From Adineta steineri (lineage: Eukaryota; Rotifera; Eurotatoria; Adinetida; Adinetidae), in assembly GCA_905250115.1 (NCBI GenBank), contig CAJNOI010000349.1, positions 1-64,000 on the forward strand: 64,000 nucleotides of DNA. The letters run 5' to 3'. Under the pieces are notes generated by a model that was given only the letters and a program-made list of their open reading frames with translations, had not been told where the DNA came from and did not search any database. The translations under genes were made by a program, and so were the position numbers. This document shows positions 13,241-24,986 of this stretch, piece after piece (the stretch's first letter is position 1; each line of letters begins with the position of its first letter).

Positions 13241-15015
13241 CTCAGTTTAAAAATAATCTAAAAGACAAATAAAATATACTTACAAGGACATAAAAAATCT
13301 TTTATGTCTTCATATCGTATGGCTAAAGACTGTCCACACGTGTTCATTCATAACTTTTCTTCGTTTTAGCAAGACCCTTCCTCTCTTTTTCTTCTTCTCT
13401 TTTCTCTCTCTCTCCCTCTTTCTCTTTAACTACCTGTACAGCGATCTTCTCTTAGCAGAAACGATGACGGCTTGTTTGTCAGTACGTCGAAAAAAAAAAA
13501 GATACTATAATACAACGTATTACTTGTTTTTCTCTACTCTTTTTCTTTCCCTCTCATCACCATTATCATCATCGTCATCGTCGTCACTTTTCCTGATCAA
13601 TCGCCTCTTCATATAACTTAATAATTCGTATATCATCATCATATTGTCTTATTATGAATCCTAGTTTTTGTTTTTCTCCTTCCCTTTTTCTCTCTCTCCC
13701 TCTCTCCCTCTCTCTCTCTCCCTCTCTCCCTCTCTCCCTCTCTCTCTCTATCTCTCTGTTACCTTTCTAAAAGTAGAGAAAAAAATACTGTATACAAATG
13801 CTCTAACGATGCATACAACTTTAGTTGACGGCATGATCAAGCTACCCACAATTTTTTTTGTCGATAAACGTATATTTCATTTCATTGCCTCACCACCACC
13901 TCTCTCTCTCTCTCTTCCTGGCTGGCTGTACTACGCATGACTTCACAGTCGTCATCATCGATTTGCACCTGAATCATATACATAGTTTGTCATGGTGTAA
14001 ATGTTAGTACTAAAAGAGAGAAAATGCATGTTTGTCTTTTATATTTTTACGAGTTTCAATAACTATTTTAGCTAAGAAGAGATTCAGTTTATGCGAATGT
14101 TCATCACTTGACAGTCACTAGAATATAATCGTTAGTAATAAGATTTGAACATACTGTACGGTAATAATAAGATTTTTTCAGATAATATAATATAGTTGAT
14201 AAAAATAATAAAATCTCTTCCTAGGTAGAGGGTTATCAAGAAAAAGGATAGGAAAAAAGTATATGAATGGATTGGTCGATCGACAACATATTTTCGTCTC
14301 ATCGTGCGTAGGCATCGATGCACGATCGCGAAAAAAAAATCATAACCATAAGCATGTGCAGTCAGTCAGGAATGTTTCGCTTGATCGATCACCTGCCGTA
14401 CTTTTTTTATTTCATTACGCATCTTCCTTTTCTTTTTTTTTTCTTTTTGTATAATATCCATATACGAACAGGTATGACAAACATTGGCGGCCTCCTTTTT
14501 TTTTCTCACAAAGTGTACAAAAAAAAAGCAATGCTTCGCCTACCCTCTCTATCACTCTCTCTCTCGTCTCTATGTACAACCTTGAGGTGCAAACCTCATC
14601 CTTTTTTTTCTGAATGCATTGAGAATGTTGTAATTTTCTTTTTGTATTGGTTGACGAAGTAATTTTCTTTATTGGACTGAAACCTTTCTTTTTCTTCCTC
14701 TCTCGCCCTTCTGTTGTTGCGATCATCATCATCATCATCATCATCATAAATGTATGAATGTTTGAATTGTCCAGAAAAGTCCCTACTAAGTGATCTATCT
14801 TGTCCATTTTTTTTATCTATCTATTCTATGAGTATGTAAAAGAGTTCTTGAATATTTAGACAATGACTAATATTAGTACCTTATCTAATTTAAATGACCA
14901 TGGAGTCTGATGAAATTTGTCCTTGGAAACACTTTTTTTTTCTATTAATTATTGACCAAGATTGTTATTATATCGTTATTTTTCTTTTCGTTTTTTCTTT
15001 TAGTAAACTCTTAAC
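13241..15015. promoter_or_regulatory. 1.8-kb shared upstream region of the divergent membrane-protein pair
   Basis: Separates two head-to-head paralogues and so must carry both promoters. Long pyrimidine microsatellites dominate: (CT)n/(CCCT)n at about 13378-13430 and 13670-13757, and short CT runs near 13900 and 14549. A (CAT)n run lies at about 14724-14748. Many T-rich tracts occur. ORFs such as 14415-14807 are by-products of these repeats. CTTTTAG at 14997-15003, 13 bases before the right-hand ATG, is a good splice acceptor. Confidence 0.45.
13668..13760. repeat. (CT)n / CCCTCTCT microsatellite
   Basis: Nearly pure pyrimidine run of CTCTCTC and CCCTCTCT units inside the spacer of the divergent pair. 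Runs of this kind often mark promoters or polymorphic spacers. Confidence 0.9.
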
Positions 15016-15478
15016 ATGCCCCGAGTTCGAGTGCCCGTCCGACGTTCGGGATATCGTTATACAGCACGGCCCGGTAGACGATATCCAGTTGCGTAAGTAT
15101 CTTTTTTATATGATATAAATTACAAGTTAATACAATCTTTTATCTATTTACAGACCCGTAGCACCAGCACGTGGAGGCAAAGGTTTATTAGGAGGTTTAG
15201 CCGGTCTACTCTTGTGTTTACTGTGCTTAGCAACACTCGGTCTACTTGGTCTTTTCGCAGCATTTATTGCAGTGACAGCTTATCTAGGTAAGATTTTCGT
15301 ATTTGTATATATTAGAATATGATTTTTAATAATTTCATTTGTTTAATTTTTTTTAGGAGATGTTTATCGTGCATTGAAGAGTGCCGGTGGTGCTGCACCC
15401 GGCCTTTACGTAAATATGGCCGTCTTATTCGCTGCCTTATTCTTTGCCGTTTATCATAAATTGCAACGATCATTATAA
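15016..15478 (+). CDS. Small two-helix membrane protein, paralogue B of a divergent pair
   Basis: Three exons: 15016..15092, 15154..15287 and 15357..15478, giving 110 residues. The N-terminus is very basic and rich in Arg/Pro/Val/Tyr (MPRVRVPVRRSGYRYTARP). A Gly/Leu/Cys-rich helix follows (LLGGLAGLLLCLLCLATLGL, continuing to TAYLG), then DVYRALKSAGGAAPGLY, a second helix (VNMAVLFAALFFAVY) and a short basic tail HKLQRSL. Intron phases (2 and 1) and the AxTAY end of helix one are shared with the minus-strand paralogue at 12769-13240. GC content is higher than in neighbouring genes, partly because of Gly/Ala codons. The function is unknown; the layout suggests a membrane-embedded protein with an arginine-rich cytosolic face (inference). 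Confidence 0.8.
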
Positions 15479-17409
15479 ACAATATTCTTCTCTTATTTTT
15501 AATGTTTTATTTTGAGTCGTCGATTTATCGTCGCTGTTATTATTTTTAATTAATCGAACTCTACGGGCTTTCTTTTTTTTGCGTAATTTTTTCTTCTTTA
15601 AAACACCAAGATTTTCTCTTTTTCTATTTCAATTCTTCTTTTTTCCTAATTATTTATCACACACGCACACACATCTATTTTTTATTTAATGATCAAAACT
15701 TTTTCAACCAAGTGCCGATTTAAATGAAAATGAATATATTTGCAACAATATGAAATAATTATTCCATCAAGCCATCATCATCATCAACAACAACAATAAC
15801 AACATCAAATCATCTTATTTTTTTACAACAATGATATCACTTTTAATTCGCTTAATATAAACAACAATTAAAATGGCCAACGGGGTTTTTTTTTCGTGTA
15901 GCGCGAATGTGTTTTTTTCTTCTTCTTTATATCGAGCACATCATTTCCTTTTTTTTTCTTTGTGTGTGAGAAATAAAATACAATGGGTGGCTATTTAAAT
16001 CTCTAGTTTTTTAATTGAACGAAAATGAAATAGAAAACTTTGATGTTAAATAAAGCTAGAGCAATTTTGATTTGTTCGAATATATAATAAATCAATTTAA
16101 TGTATACTATAGTTTATCATTATTCTATCAAATAGATGTACTTGAAAATTAAATAATGATGGTCAAAGATATATGTATATATATAAATTTCGCTTTTTCA
16201 GGAATTTTGATGATTTTTATGAATAAATGATTTCATAGTATTTTTTCTATGCAACTCTCTATGGATATAAAAAAATGTATATAGTATTTTAGTTTTTCTT
16301 GTCATTGAAAAAAACTTGGCAATTTTGTGAAAAACAAAGTTTATTCATCCATATCATTCGGTTGGTCTCGAATAAGCTTCAGTAATACAATTTATTTTAA
16401 TAACAAACACTAGCTTTAAAATTCTTTCTGGAAGGATAATTATTTTATTTTCTAAGAAATCCAATAGGAACACCATTACTTAAAATAAATTGTTTAGTTT
16501 ATATTATTGATGTTTTATTAGAGATTAGCTTTCAAATCAGATCATCATTTAATGAAAAATATTGTCTCTTTTTGTAAAATCTAAATGAGAAAAATGAAGA
16601 TTAACAATCATCTAGCTGTTTCTACTTGTTAAAGAAGTATCATACATTCATCAATAAAATAAGATCGTATTTAAAAATGTTTATAACATGATATTTTCAT
16701 TCAGAGATAGTGGCGGATTTAGGGGTGGGCGATCGCCCCCTCCTTCAGAAATTTTTTTCGATTTTTCACAGCAAAAATGAACGAAAAAATAGGTTCACTC
16801 TACTTCGACTGGACTCAAAAAATAGTTTGTAGCCGAAATCGCCCCCTCCCCTACTCAAGTATTGCTCCTTCATACTAAGATATCGCCCCTTCCTTTCAAA
16901 ATCCTAGATCTGCCACTGTTCAGAGATCATATATAAATGATCTGAAGACAAAATATAACAAAAAAAACCTTATTTATTATTATTACACACGATCATTTGC
17001 AACTCTGAGCTGTACCATTATTTTTAAGATATAAAATTATTTAAATCCACCTGTTACCAGCAAGTGTGTATATTCTCTTTGAATATAATTTAACAACTTG
17101 TGTCATCTATTGACATCTTATACTATTCGAAAGCGATTTTAATCCAGTAGTTGTTTTTTTAAAAATAATTCACTCTCTGATGATTCATAATTACATATAG
17201 GTTAAGTGAACAATAGAGGAGGAACGAATTGTCAGGTTTTATTTACTCAGTTGACGCGACTGTGATAAATGAATAATTATCATTTGTAATCTTTACCTAC
17301 TATGATTCATTTTTGTTTTGTTTATAGACACTTTCTTTCTTTTTTTTCCAAATCGACTTCATGTCTCATTTCTTTTCTATTCAACATTGAAGACAATTAA
17401 ATATCAATT
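15479..17409. other. 1.9-kb spacer, 3' UTR of paralogue B and upstream of the myosin gene
   Basis: AT-rich, with a CAT/CAA repeat patch near 15772-15805, AATAAA signals near 15971, and one MITE at 16709..16918 (annotated separately). No protein-coding frame was seen. Confidence 0.5.
16709..16918. mobile_element. hAT-like MITE, 210 bp, with target duplication
   Basis: The left end AGTGGCGGATTTAGG pairs with the inverse of the right end CCTAGATCTGCCACT (13 of 15). The direct repeat TTCAGAGAT flanks it at 16700-16708 and 16919-16927. The GTGGCGG/TAGG end type and a duplication of 8-9 bp fit hAT superfamily non-autonomous elements. Interior GC-rich runs (CGCCCCCTCC) contrast with the AT-rich surroundings. 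There is no coding capacity. Confidence 0.82.
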
Positions 17410-20400
17410 ATGTTAGGAGCGAAATATGATTTCAGCCGAGATCGTGAACGACGTGCTGGTATTGATGATATGGTAAATAAATATAAAACAGAACCTGAAG
17501 AATAATTTTTGTATTATTTTATTTTAAATCCAGGTTTTTATGTCAAAAAATACTGATTCAGACATAAGTCACAATCTCAAGATTCGTTTTGATGTCAATT
17601 ATATATATGTATTGAAATACTTCTTTTTTTTGCTTTAAATAAACACTTCTATTTGCCTTTTCAAATAGACATATATTGGTCCTGTTTTAATTGCTGTAAA
17701 TCCATATAAAAATGTTGATTATTGTCGTGAAAATCATATGGAAAAATACCGAGGAGCAGTAAGTTTTATATTTTCATAAAAACATACGAATATTTAATAT
17801 ATTCTTAAAATTAGACCCAAATGGATAATGCTCCTCATATATTTGCTATCGCTGAAGATATGTTTAGTAATATGTTAATTGATTCAGAAAAACAATGTGT
17901 TATTATAAGTGGCGAGTCAGGTGCTGGAAAAACTGTTAGTGCAAAATTTATTATGTCATATATCGCTGAAGTAAGATAACAAAGAAAGAAATATCTAAAT
18001 TTTCTATTTTTGAAAGGTTTCGGGTGGTGGTCCGAATGTTCAACGAATAAAAGATGTTATTTTACAATCAAATCCATTATTAGAAGTAAGAAAATAAGCT
18101 ATGTTTAGAAATAGTTTGTTTTATTATTTTTCTTAAAGGCTTTTGGTAATGCAAAAACAATTCGAAATGATAATTCCAGTCGATTTGTATGTGGAAAATA
18201 GTCAATAAATAAATAGTTATCGATTTTATTTCTATAGGGTAAATACGTTGAAATAAATTTTTCACGTGGTGGAGAACCAGACGGTGGTCTTATTTCAAAT
18301 TTTCTATTGGAGAAGGTAAGTAAAATGAAAACAATTTTTCCACAAAAACTCAATTAAATATGAATGCACTAATTTGCTTGTAGTAAAAAAAGAAAGAAAC
18401 TATAAGGTTTGCATTGTTGCACGAATGTTGTCTCGCGAATTCCATTTGAAATAATTCCGTGTGAATATTTTTTGGTTATCTTCTATTTATTTGTTATAGT
18501 CACGCGTTGTTAGTCAAGCTGAGAATGAAAGAAACTTCCATATATTTTATCAACTATTATCAAACGCAGAATTCTGTCGTATGTATTTTTGTTTTAATAT
18601 TAAATTATTGTTTATATATATATTTATATACATATTAGAGCAATATTCATTATCACTTAAGCTACGTTTTCAATATATTAATCATGTGGGAGCTATTAAA
18701 GTACCGAAAATTGATGATGCAAAAGAAATGCATGATACACAAGTAGATTTAATATATGATAAATTGGTTCTATTGATGATATATTCTTTTTTATAGCATG
18801 CAATGGATATAATTGGCCTACCGAAAGAAGTACAACATAATATATTTAGTTTACTAGCTGGTATACTGCATTTAGGCAACGTAAATTTTGGAGATAAAAA
18901 TAATTATGCTACTGTTCTATCAGAACAAGGTAATATTTCTTTTTTTCTTGTCATTGTATGTAAGATATATTTCTGTTACAATTTTAGATTTACGAGCTCC
19001 TTGTGCATATTTTGGCATTGAAGTTGATTATTTAAAAACGAAATTAATTTCAAAACGTCTGGAATTTAAAGAACATCAAGAAAATAAACAGGTTGAACAA
19101 ACATTTACTGTTCATAAGGCAATATTTACACGTGATGCATTAGCTAAATCAATTTATTCACGCATTTTTGATCATTTAATTCAAGTAAATCAAATCTTTA
19201 TCATATCTATTCGATTTTTTATTGATTATTTTCGTATTAAATTAGGCAATAAATTCTGCATTTCAAACAACAAAAAAAAGTGATTTATCAGTTGGTATTC
19301 TTGATATATACGGTTTTGAAATTTTCGAACGAAATAGTTTTGAACAATTTTGTATTAATTATGTTAATGAAAAACTTCAACAAATCTTTATTGAATTAAC
19401 ATTAAAAAAAGAACAAGTTTGTATTTAATTGATTTTTCAATCAATATAATTTATTTGTTTTTGCATTTTCTTTAGGAAGAATATAAACGTGAAAATATTC
19501 AATGGACACCAATATCCTTTTTTAATAATATTGTTGTTTGCGATCTATTTGAAGCTAAACAACCACCTGGAATGTTTTTATTACTTGATGATATATGTGC
19601 TAGTTCACATGCAACAACAGAAAAAGTCGATCAAAGTTATTTACATGTAAATATCTAAATAGATTTTTATTATTTAGAATAAAATTTCTTTCTTTTTAGA
19701 AATTAAGTAGTTTATCAAATCAACATTTAATCGTTTCACCACCAACATTTACTGTCAAACATTATGCTGGTGCTGTTACTTATCATTCCGATCAATTCTG
19801 TGAGAAGAATCGTGATATTTTAAATATTGATTTAATTGAAATGATGCAATCGAGTACTATGTAAAATGAAAAAAAACAAATTTTCTATAATGAAAAAAGA
19901 TTTTGTTTTTATGAAATTTTATAGACCATTTGTTAAACGACTTTTTCCTGAACAAACATCAACAATAAAAGCTCGACCGACAACAGTTGGCAAAAAAATT
20001 AGTTCACAAGCCAATGAACTTGTAACAAAATTAATGAGTTGTCAACCACATTGTACGTACAATTCTGATATTATTCGAGATCGATCATTAAATATTAATT
20101 AGGATCTATAAGGATAGAATATGAATGTTTTTTTCGTATAATTAAGAATCGATTAGCTTAGATGTATGAGTATAGATCAATAAACTTCAGAATTATTGAT
20201 ATTCCAATAGAAATCATACTACAGATTTTGACTTTTATTTTATATTACAACAAGCATTGTTGACGAAGTTTGTTATTTATTTACCTTTAGATGTTCGTTG
20301 TATTAAACCGAATGAAAATCAAGCACCTGGTGAATGGAATTCATCAAAGTAGATTTTTTATTATAAATCTAAAATGATTATATAGTCGAAAATTTTTAGT

Positions 20401-22853
20401 GCTATTGAACAAGTTAAATATCTGGGTCTTGTAGCTAATATTGAAGTTCGAAAAGCTGGTTTTGTTTATCGTCGTGAATTTGCAAAATTTCTAAGCAGGT
20501 AATAGAATTAACATAATTCAATTGAAATTTTTATTTGTGATTTAGGTACGCTATATTGACAAAACAAACATGGCCGAAATGGGATGGAAAAGTAACAGAT
20601 GGTGTTATGCATATTGTTGATAGTATGCATCTTGATAGACGTGAAGTACAATTAGGAAATACAAAAGTATTTATTAAATCACCGGAAAGTGTAAGTATTT
20701 ATTCGATTTGATTCTATTTTATTCTAATAAATAACTTTTCTAGTTGCATGTACTCGAAGATATGCGTTTACGAAAATTTGATAATTATGCACGAATTATT
20801 CAAAAAGCAATGAAACGTTTTTGTGCAGTTCGTGTTTATCAAAAACAACGTGAACAAGGTAATTATCAGTTTATCATAATTTTCATTCTTCTTGCATTTA
20901 TATCTTTATTAGCTACTGATATATTGCATGGACGAAAAGAACGTAATGAACGATCACTTGATCGTGATTATGTTGGAGATTATTGTAATCTTCATCAACG
21001 ACCTGATTTACAAAGATTAATTCCACGTAATGAAAAAACTGATTTTAGTTCATATTTACACAAATATGATCGACGTTTTCGTCGTCAAGGAAGATATTTT
21101 ATAAGTACAAATCAAGCTTTATATATTATTGATGAAGAATGTGTATGTTAATGAATTGTTATATTTATGCGTAAAATAAATTATTTATACTTGAAATAGA
21201 TCAAAGTTGGTGCTGGTGGAAAAACAAATAATGCTCCTGTTAATAAAGGCAAACAACAAGAAGGTTATATGTTAGAATATAAAATTAAACGACGTATTCC
21301 ATTAGAAAATATTACTGAAATTAAAATGAGGTAAATAATATATTGAAGAAATAATGTAATATGATTTTATTTTAGTGAATATCGTGATAATTTCTTTTTG
21401 CTTTGTGTGAATAATGATTATGCTACATTATTGGAATTATCAAGTAAAACAGAGGTTGTTTCAATTATATCAAAAAATTATGCGAAAAAAACTAATCGAG
21501 CATTACCAATGACATTTGGACAAGGGTAGAGTAATTTATTTAGAATAATATAAAAAAAACGAAATATGTTCAATTTTATATTACAGTTTTGAATATACAG
21601 TTAAAAAACAAAGTTGGGTCGGTGGTGGTACACGTAGTGTGAAATTTGTTCATGGTGCTATTAGTGCTGCATCGGTAATATATATTTGAATGAGTTTAAC
21701 TACAATAGCGATGATAATTTAGCTCATTCTATTATGATTGCTATTTCTGCATGTAGTAGTAAGGTTCCCGATTGTTTTCAAAAGTGCCGAGGGATCAAAT
21801 TTGGCAAAAAGTGCAGCAAGTGCCGTCATATAGCGTTCTGACGCATATAACGCAGAAAATACTTCAGCTATACACTTTCTGCGGAATTTTGCTCGAAAAA
21901 AGTGTTTTTATTGGAGTTTTTGGCGGAAAATGACGAAAATAGCATAAAAACCAGGTTTCTGACCAAGTTGTCAGCAAACCTTTAAAAACTTTGACAGACA
22001 GTTTTTCGAATTTTGCGAGGGACCAGATTACCCCCCCTCTAATCGGAGTCCCTGTGTGGTAGTACTGTTTCAGCTTTAAACAAATACTGTCCTTCTGTAC
22101 AAAGACTAAATTACAGAAGTCTTCATACCTAACTTTAACAGTTGGAAAAAGTCATGATCAAATTCTGTTGTATATTTCTAGCATACATGTATATAGGCTT
22201 GTTTATTATTATAGAATCAAATTGATCCAACTAAACTACGTAAAGGAGTTGAGATGCCACGTGATTATGAAGTAAAAATAAATCGTAGTTCAATGACTGT
22301 TATGATATCAAATGGTTTATCTAAAGAATCAAGTAAAATATCAAAAAATTTATTTTTATCTATCTCTTATATCGCATATTTTTTATTATAGGACCAAATA
22401 AATCGAATGCTGAGAAACCAAGTAGAGTACAAATTAAACCTCAAACTAAGTTAGTATCATTAATTTACGATACATTTTAATGATTTATATATATATAGTA
22501 ATTCTTCTCGGAAGCCACCAGCTAAACCTCCAAGGCCAATAGCTGCAAAACCATCAAAACAACAAAAGAAACTTCGTGCATTATATGATTTTGAAGCACG
22601 ATCTGCTGATGAACTTACATTTCAAGCTGATAATGAATTATTTCTTATTGATAATAGTGGTACGCATTAATTGCTTAAGAAAACTTTCATTTTCTTATAT
22701 TTCCCTCTCTCTCTTTAGATGAAACTTGGTGGAAAGCTGAACTTGATGGGAAAACAGGTAGATATAATTGTATATTTAAACAAAAAAATTATAACTAATT
22801 TCGTTTCATATTCAGGTGTTGTACCATCAAATTATGTTGAAGTTATTATTTGA
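17410..22853 (+). CDS. MYO1E: Class I long-tailed myosin (MYO1E/MYO1F type) with SH3 domain
   Basis: 28 exons give 1050 residues, all phases consistent: 17410..17472, 17534..17608, 17669..17758, 17815..17970, 18017..18085, 18139..18186, 18238..18315, 18500..18578, 18639..18742, 18797..18929, 18988..19184, 19246..19416, 19476..19646, 19700..19860, 19925..20052, 20291..20348, 20400..20498, 20546..20690, 20744..20858, 20913..21142, 21200..21330, 21376..21525, 21587..21674, 22215..22332, 22392..22449, 22499..22659, 22719..22757 and 22816..22853. Motor: P-loop GESGAGKT, switch I NDNSSRFGK, switch [10 protein letters not shown] and actin-binding loops. A Thr sits at the likely TEDS site before DALAK. 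One IQ motif ([16 protein letters not shown]), a basic TH1 lipid-binding tail, a short Pro-rich link (KPPAKPPRP) and a C-terminal SH3 ([34 protein letters not shown]) follow. Role: actin motor linking membrane to the cortex in endocytosis. MYO1E and MYO1F are not separable by eye. Confidence 0.96.
21761..22055. mobile_element. Probable MITE inside myosin intron 23
   Basis: The host intron (21675..22214, 540 nt) is about ten times longer than the usual introns of this gene. The ends AAGGTTCCCGATT and the inverse of AATCGGAGTCCCT are related (9 of 13), and flanking GTAGTAGT / GTGGTAGT resembles an 8-bp duplication with one change. Two diverged copies of a CGAGGGA(T/C)CA(A/G)ATT motif lie inside near each end. 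The insertion appears old and the boundaries are approximate. Confidence 0.55.
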
Positions 22854-23182
22854 TTATTTTATTGCAATAGAAACATTTATTTACAGTGACTAATTACTGC
22901 TTGTGTTTTTCTTTTTCTTCATTATATCTGTATTCATTTTGTATTCTTTTTATGCACTTTATGATCTAAACTAGTGTGTGTATGTGTTTTTCTCTTTTCT
23001 TATGTAAACTGGGTTTTTCTTTCTCTCTTTGAATGTCCACTTCTAAACAGATTAATTTTGTCTTTATTTTTGTATATGATTGATAATACTCATTTCATTA
23101 TTTGACCAAGTTATTATACATTCCGTATTTGATTTTTAATAAGCGAAAAAAAAAAGAAAAACTTGTGACATTTAACTTCTAG
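22854..23182. other. 329-nt spacer between MYO1E-like and YEATS4, same strand
   Basis: T-rich spacer with no frame. It ends in TTTAACTTCTAG directly abutting the YEATS4 ATG, a splice acceptor with zero 5' UTR between AG and ATG. The short distance and the acceptor together fit trans-splicing of a downstream gene (inference). Confidence 0.45.
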
Positions 23183-24197
23183 ATGTCGACAATAAATTCA
23201 GAATCAATAACAACATCAACTGTAATTAAGAATGAAGAGAAAAAAAAAGATTTTGAACTTTCATTTTTTGAAAAGAAATATATATTTTATTTAGCGAACA
23301 CCAGTTGTAATCATTAAGCCTATTCTTTATGGTAATACAGCAAAACATCTAGGTACGAAACGAGATACTGATGGACATACACATAAATGGTCAGTCTATG
23401 TTCGATCATATAATAATGATGATATATCAACTTATGTAAGTAAAGTACAATTTCGTTTACATGAAACATATCCAAATCATTCAAGAGGTAATTAATAATA
23501 AGTAATGTTAGTTATATAAATAAATCTTTTTTTTTTGTTTTTCAGTGATTTCACAAGCACCATTTGAAGTTGAAGAAAGTGGTTGGGGTGAATTTGAAAC
23601 ACAAATTACTATTTATTTTGCTGATCCAAATGAGAAACCAGTAATAATTGATATATTTAAATTGAATTGAATTATTTCATTTATATTTGTTCAGGTCATA
23701 TTTTATCATCATTTAAAATTATTTTCAACAGATCCAGATGTAGTAGCCGGTACAAAAGCATTAGTCAATGAAAATTATGATGAATTGGTAAAGTCAATTA
23801 TGAATTTGAAAAACTATGTTATTTTTTTTTCAATAGATTTTTCAAGAACCATCTGATTTATTAGTTCGTCTTCTCAATTGTGCTAAATCACTTGCACCAC
23901 CAACAGATGAGAATTTAGCAACTGAAAAAGAATGTATGTTATAAAAAAAATTGATTGATATCGATTAATCATAAATGAAACATTATTTTAGATGCTGTAA
24001 AAAAAGCTGATACAATAGCACGTATAAAAACTGCTCGTCAACGCGTACGAAGTGAAATTCAAGATTTAACTGAACGTCTTCGTATTACTCAAGAAAATAT
24101 AAAACGTATTCGACAACGTTCAGCAGATCATGGCTCTTCTACGAATTTATTGAATACATCTACACATGAAAATATTAAACGTGAAATAGTTGATTGA
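23183..24197 (+). CDS. YEATS4: YEATS domain protein 4 (GAS41)
   Basis: Six exons: 23183..23221, 23295..23487, 23546..23640, 23695..23787, 23837..23933 and 23992..24197, giving 240 residues. It is close to animal GAS41 throughout: [16 protein letters not shown], then [11 protein letters not shown], and the acyl-lysine reader cage residues HETY and SGWGEFE. These are followed by [16 protein letters not shown] and YDELIFQEP. The C-terminal about 70 residues form the expected coiled coil ([19 protein letters not shown]) used to join SRCAP and TIP60 complexes. Role: nuclear reader of acetylated or crotonylated histone H3 that promotes H2A.Z deposition. The first exon encodes a short Ser/Thr-rich N-terminus that is not conserved. 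The size matches the human protein (227). Confidence 0.95.
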
Positions 24198-24986
24198 ATG
24201 TGGAAAGAAAGAAAGAATGACTGAATATAATTTCCTTCGTTTTCTTTGTATATAATGTAAAGACATTTTTTTTCTTAATAAATGTAGACAGATATGATCA
24301 AGAATATAATACTGAAAATAGACATACAGCTATTAAATAAATTGACGCTTACTCGCCGAAAATCGATCATAGTTCAGGTACGTTCAAATGTAGATGGGTG
24401 TTTAATTCTAAAAAACCTCTTACAGGCGTTGCATCTTGATATGCTCTTTCAAAATAAAAACAAAACAGGTGCGTATAGAGATCATGGAGATGCGTGATTG
24501 AAAAAGTGTAAACTGATAAAAAAAAATTAACTTCAGAAGCAAAGCATTGGATGATATTTTATATTATTTCTGTAATATGTCGAGAGGCCTATCTTCTCAT
24601 GCATTAAATTCGGTTGCGAAATACTTTATAGACAAAAAGGACTTTTGTTAAAGTTCCAATAAATGTATAGATTTTGAAAGCTAACGATTAAGATCCTATA
24701 ATTGTAGTAGATACTATTATAGTGATTTAAATTATATAGAAACATGCAAAAATAATTCTTCGACATACTATATAAACTTTTCACCCTTCACATCTGTAAT
24801 AGTGCATGCGATATCATATATATATGTATTGTTTACATTCTCTTTTTTTTTAGTACATGAAACCGACATGTTAACACCTGGATGGTGCGTCTAGAGAATT
24901 ACATCATAGATATAGATAGTAATGATGTATAAATATATCATTTTATTTTATACGAATAATAGACATTTTATTTGTGAATAAGAAGA
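24198..24986. other. Spacer between YEATS4 and the haem peroxidase
   Basis: 789 nt with an AATAAA signal (about 24277) for YEATS4, then AT-rich DNA with no supported gene. The short ORF 24294-24497 shows no family features. Confidence 0.45.
24928..24935 (+). promoter_or_regulatory. TATA box candidate for the haem peroxidase
   Basis: TATAAATA lies 52 nt before the start codon, in a position usual for a short-leader TATA promoter. In AT-rich DNA such matches arise by chance, so support is modest. Confidence 0.35.

Noticed and set aside
14415..14807. 130-residue minus-strand ORF
   Set aside because: Poly-Met, Lys/Glu and Arg runs arise from CAT and CT microsatellites; no homologue-like features.
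14894..15118. 74-residue plus-strand ORF overlapping the start of membrane protein B
   Set aside because: Its second half reads the true exon in the wrong frame, and its first half is T-rich spacer; the +1 frame gives the protein that matches the paralogue.
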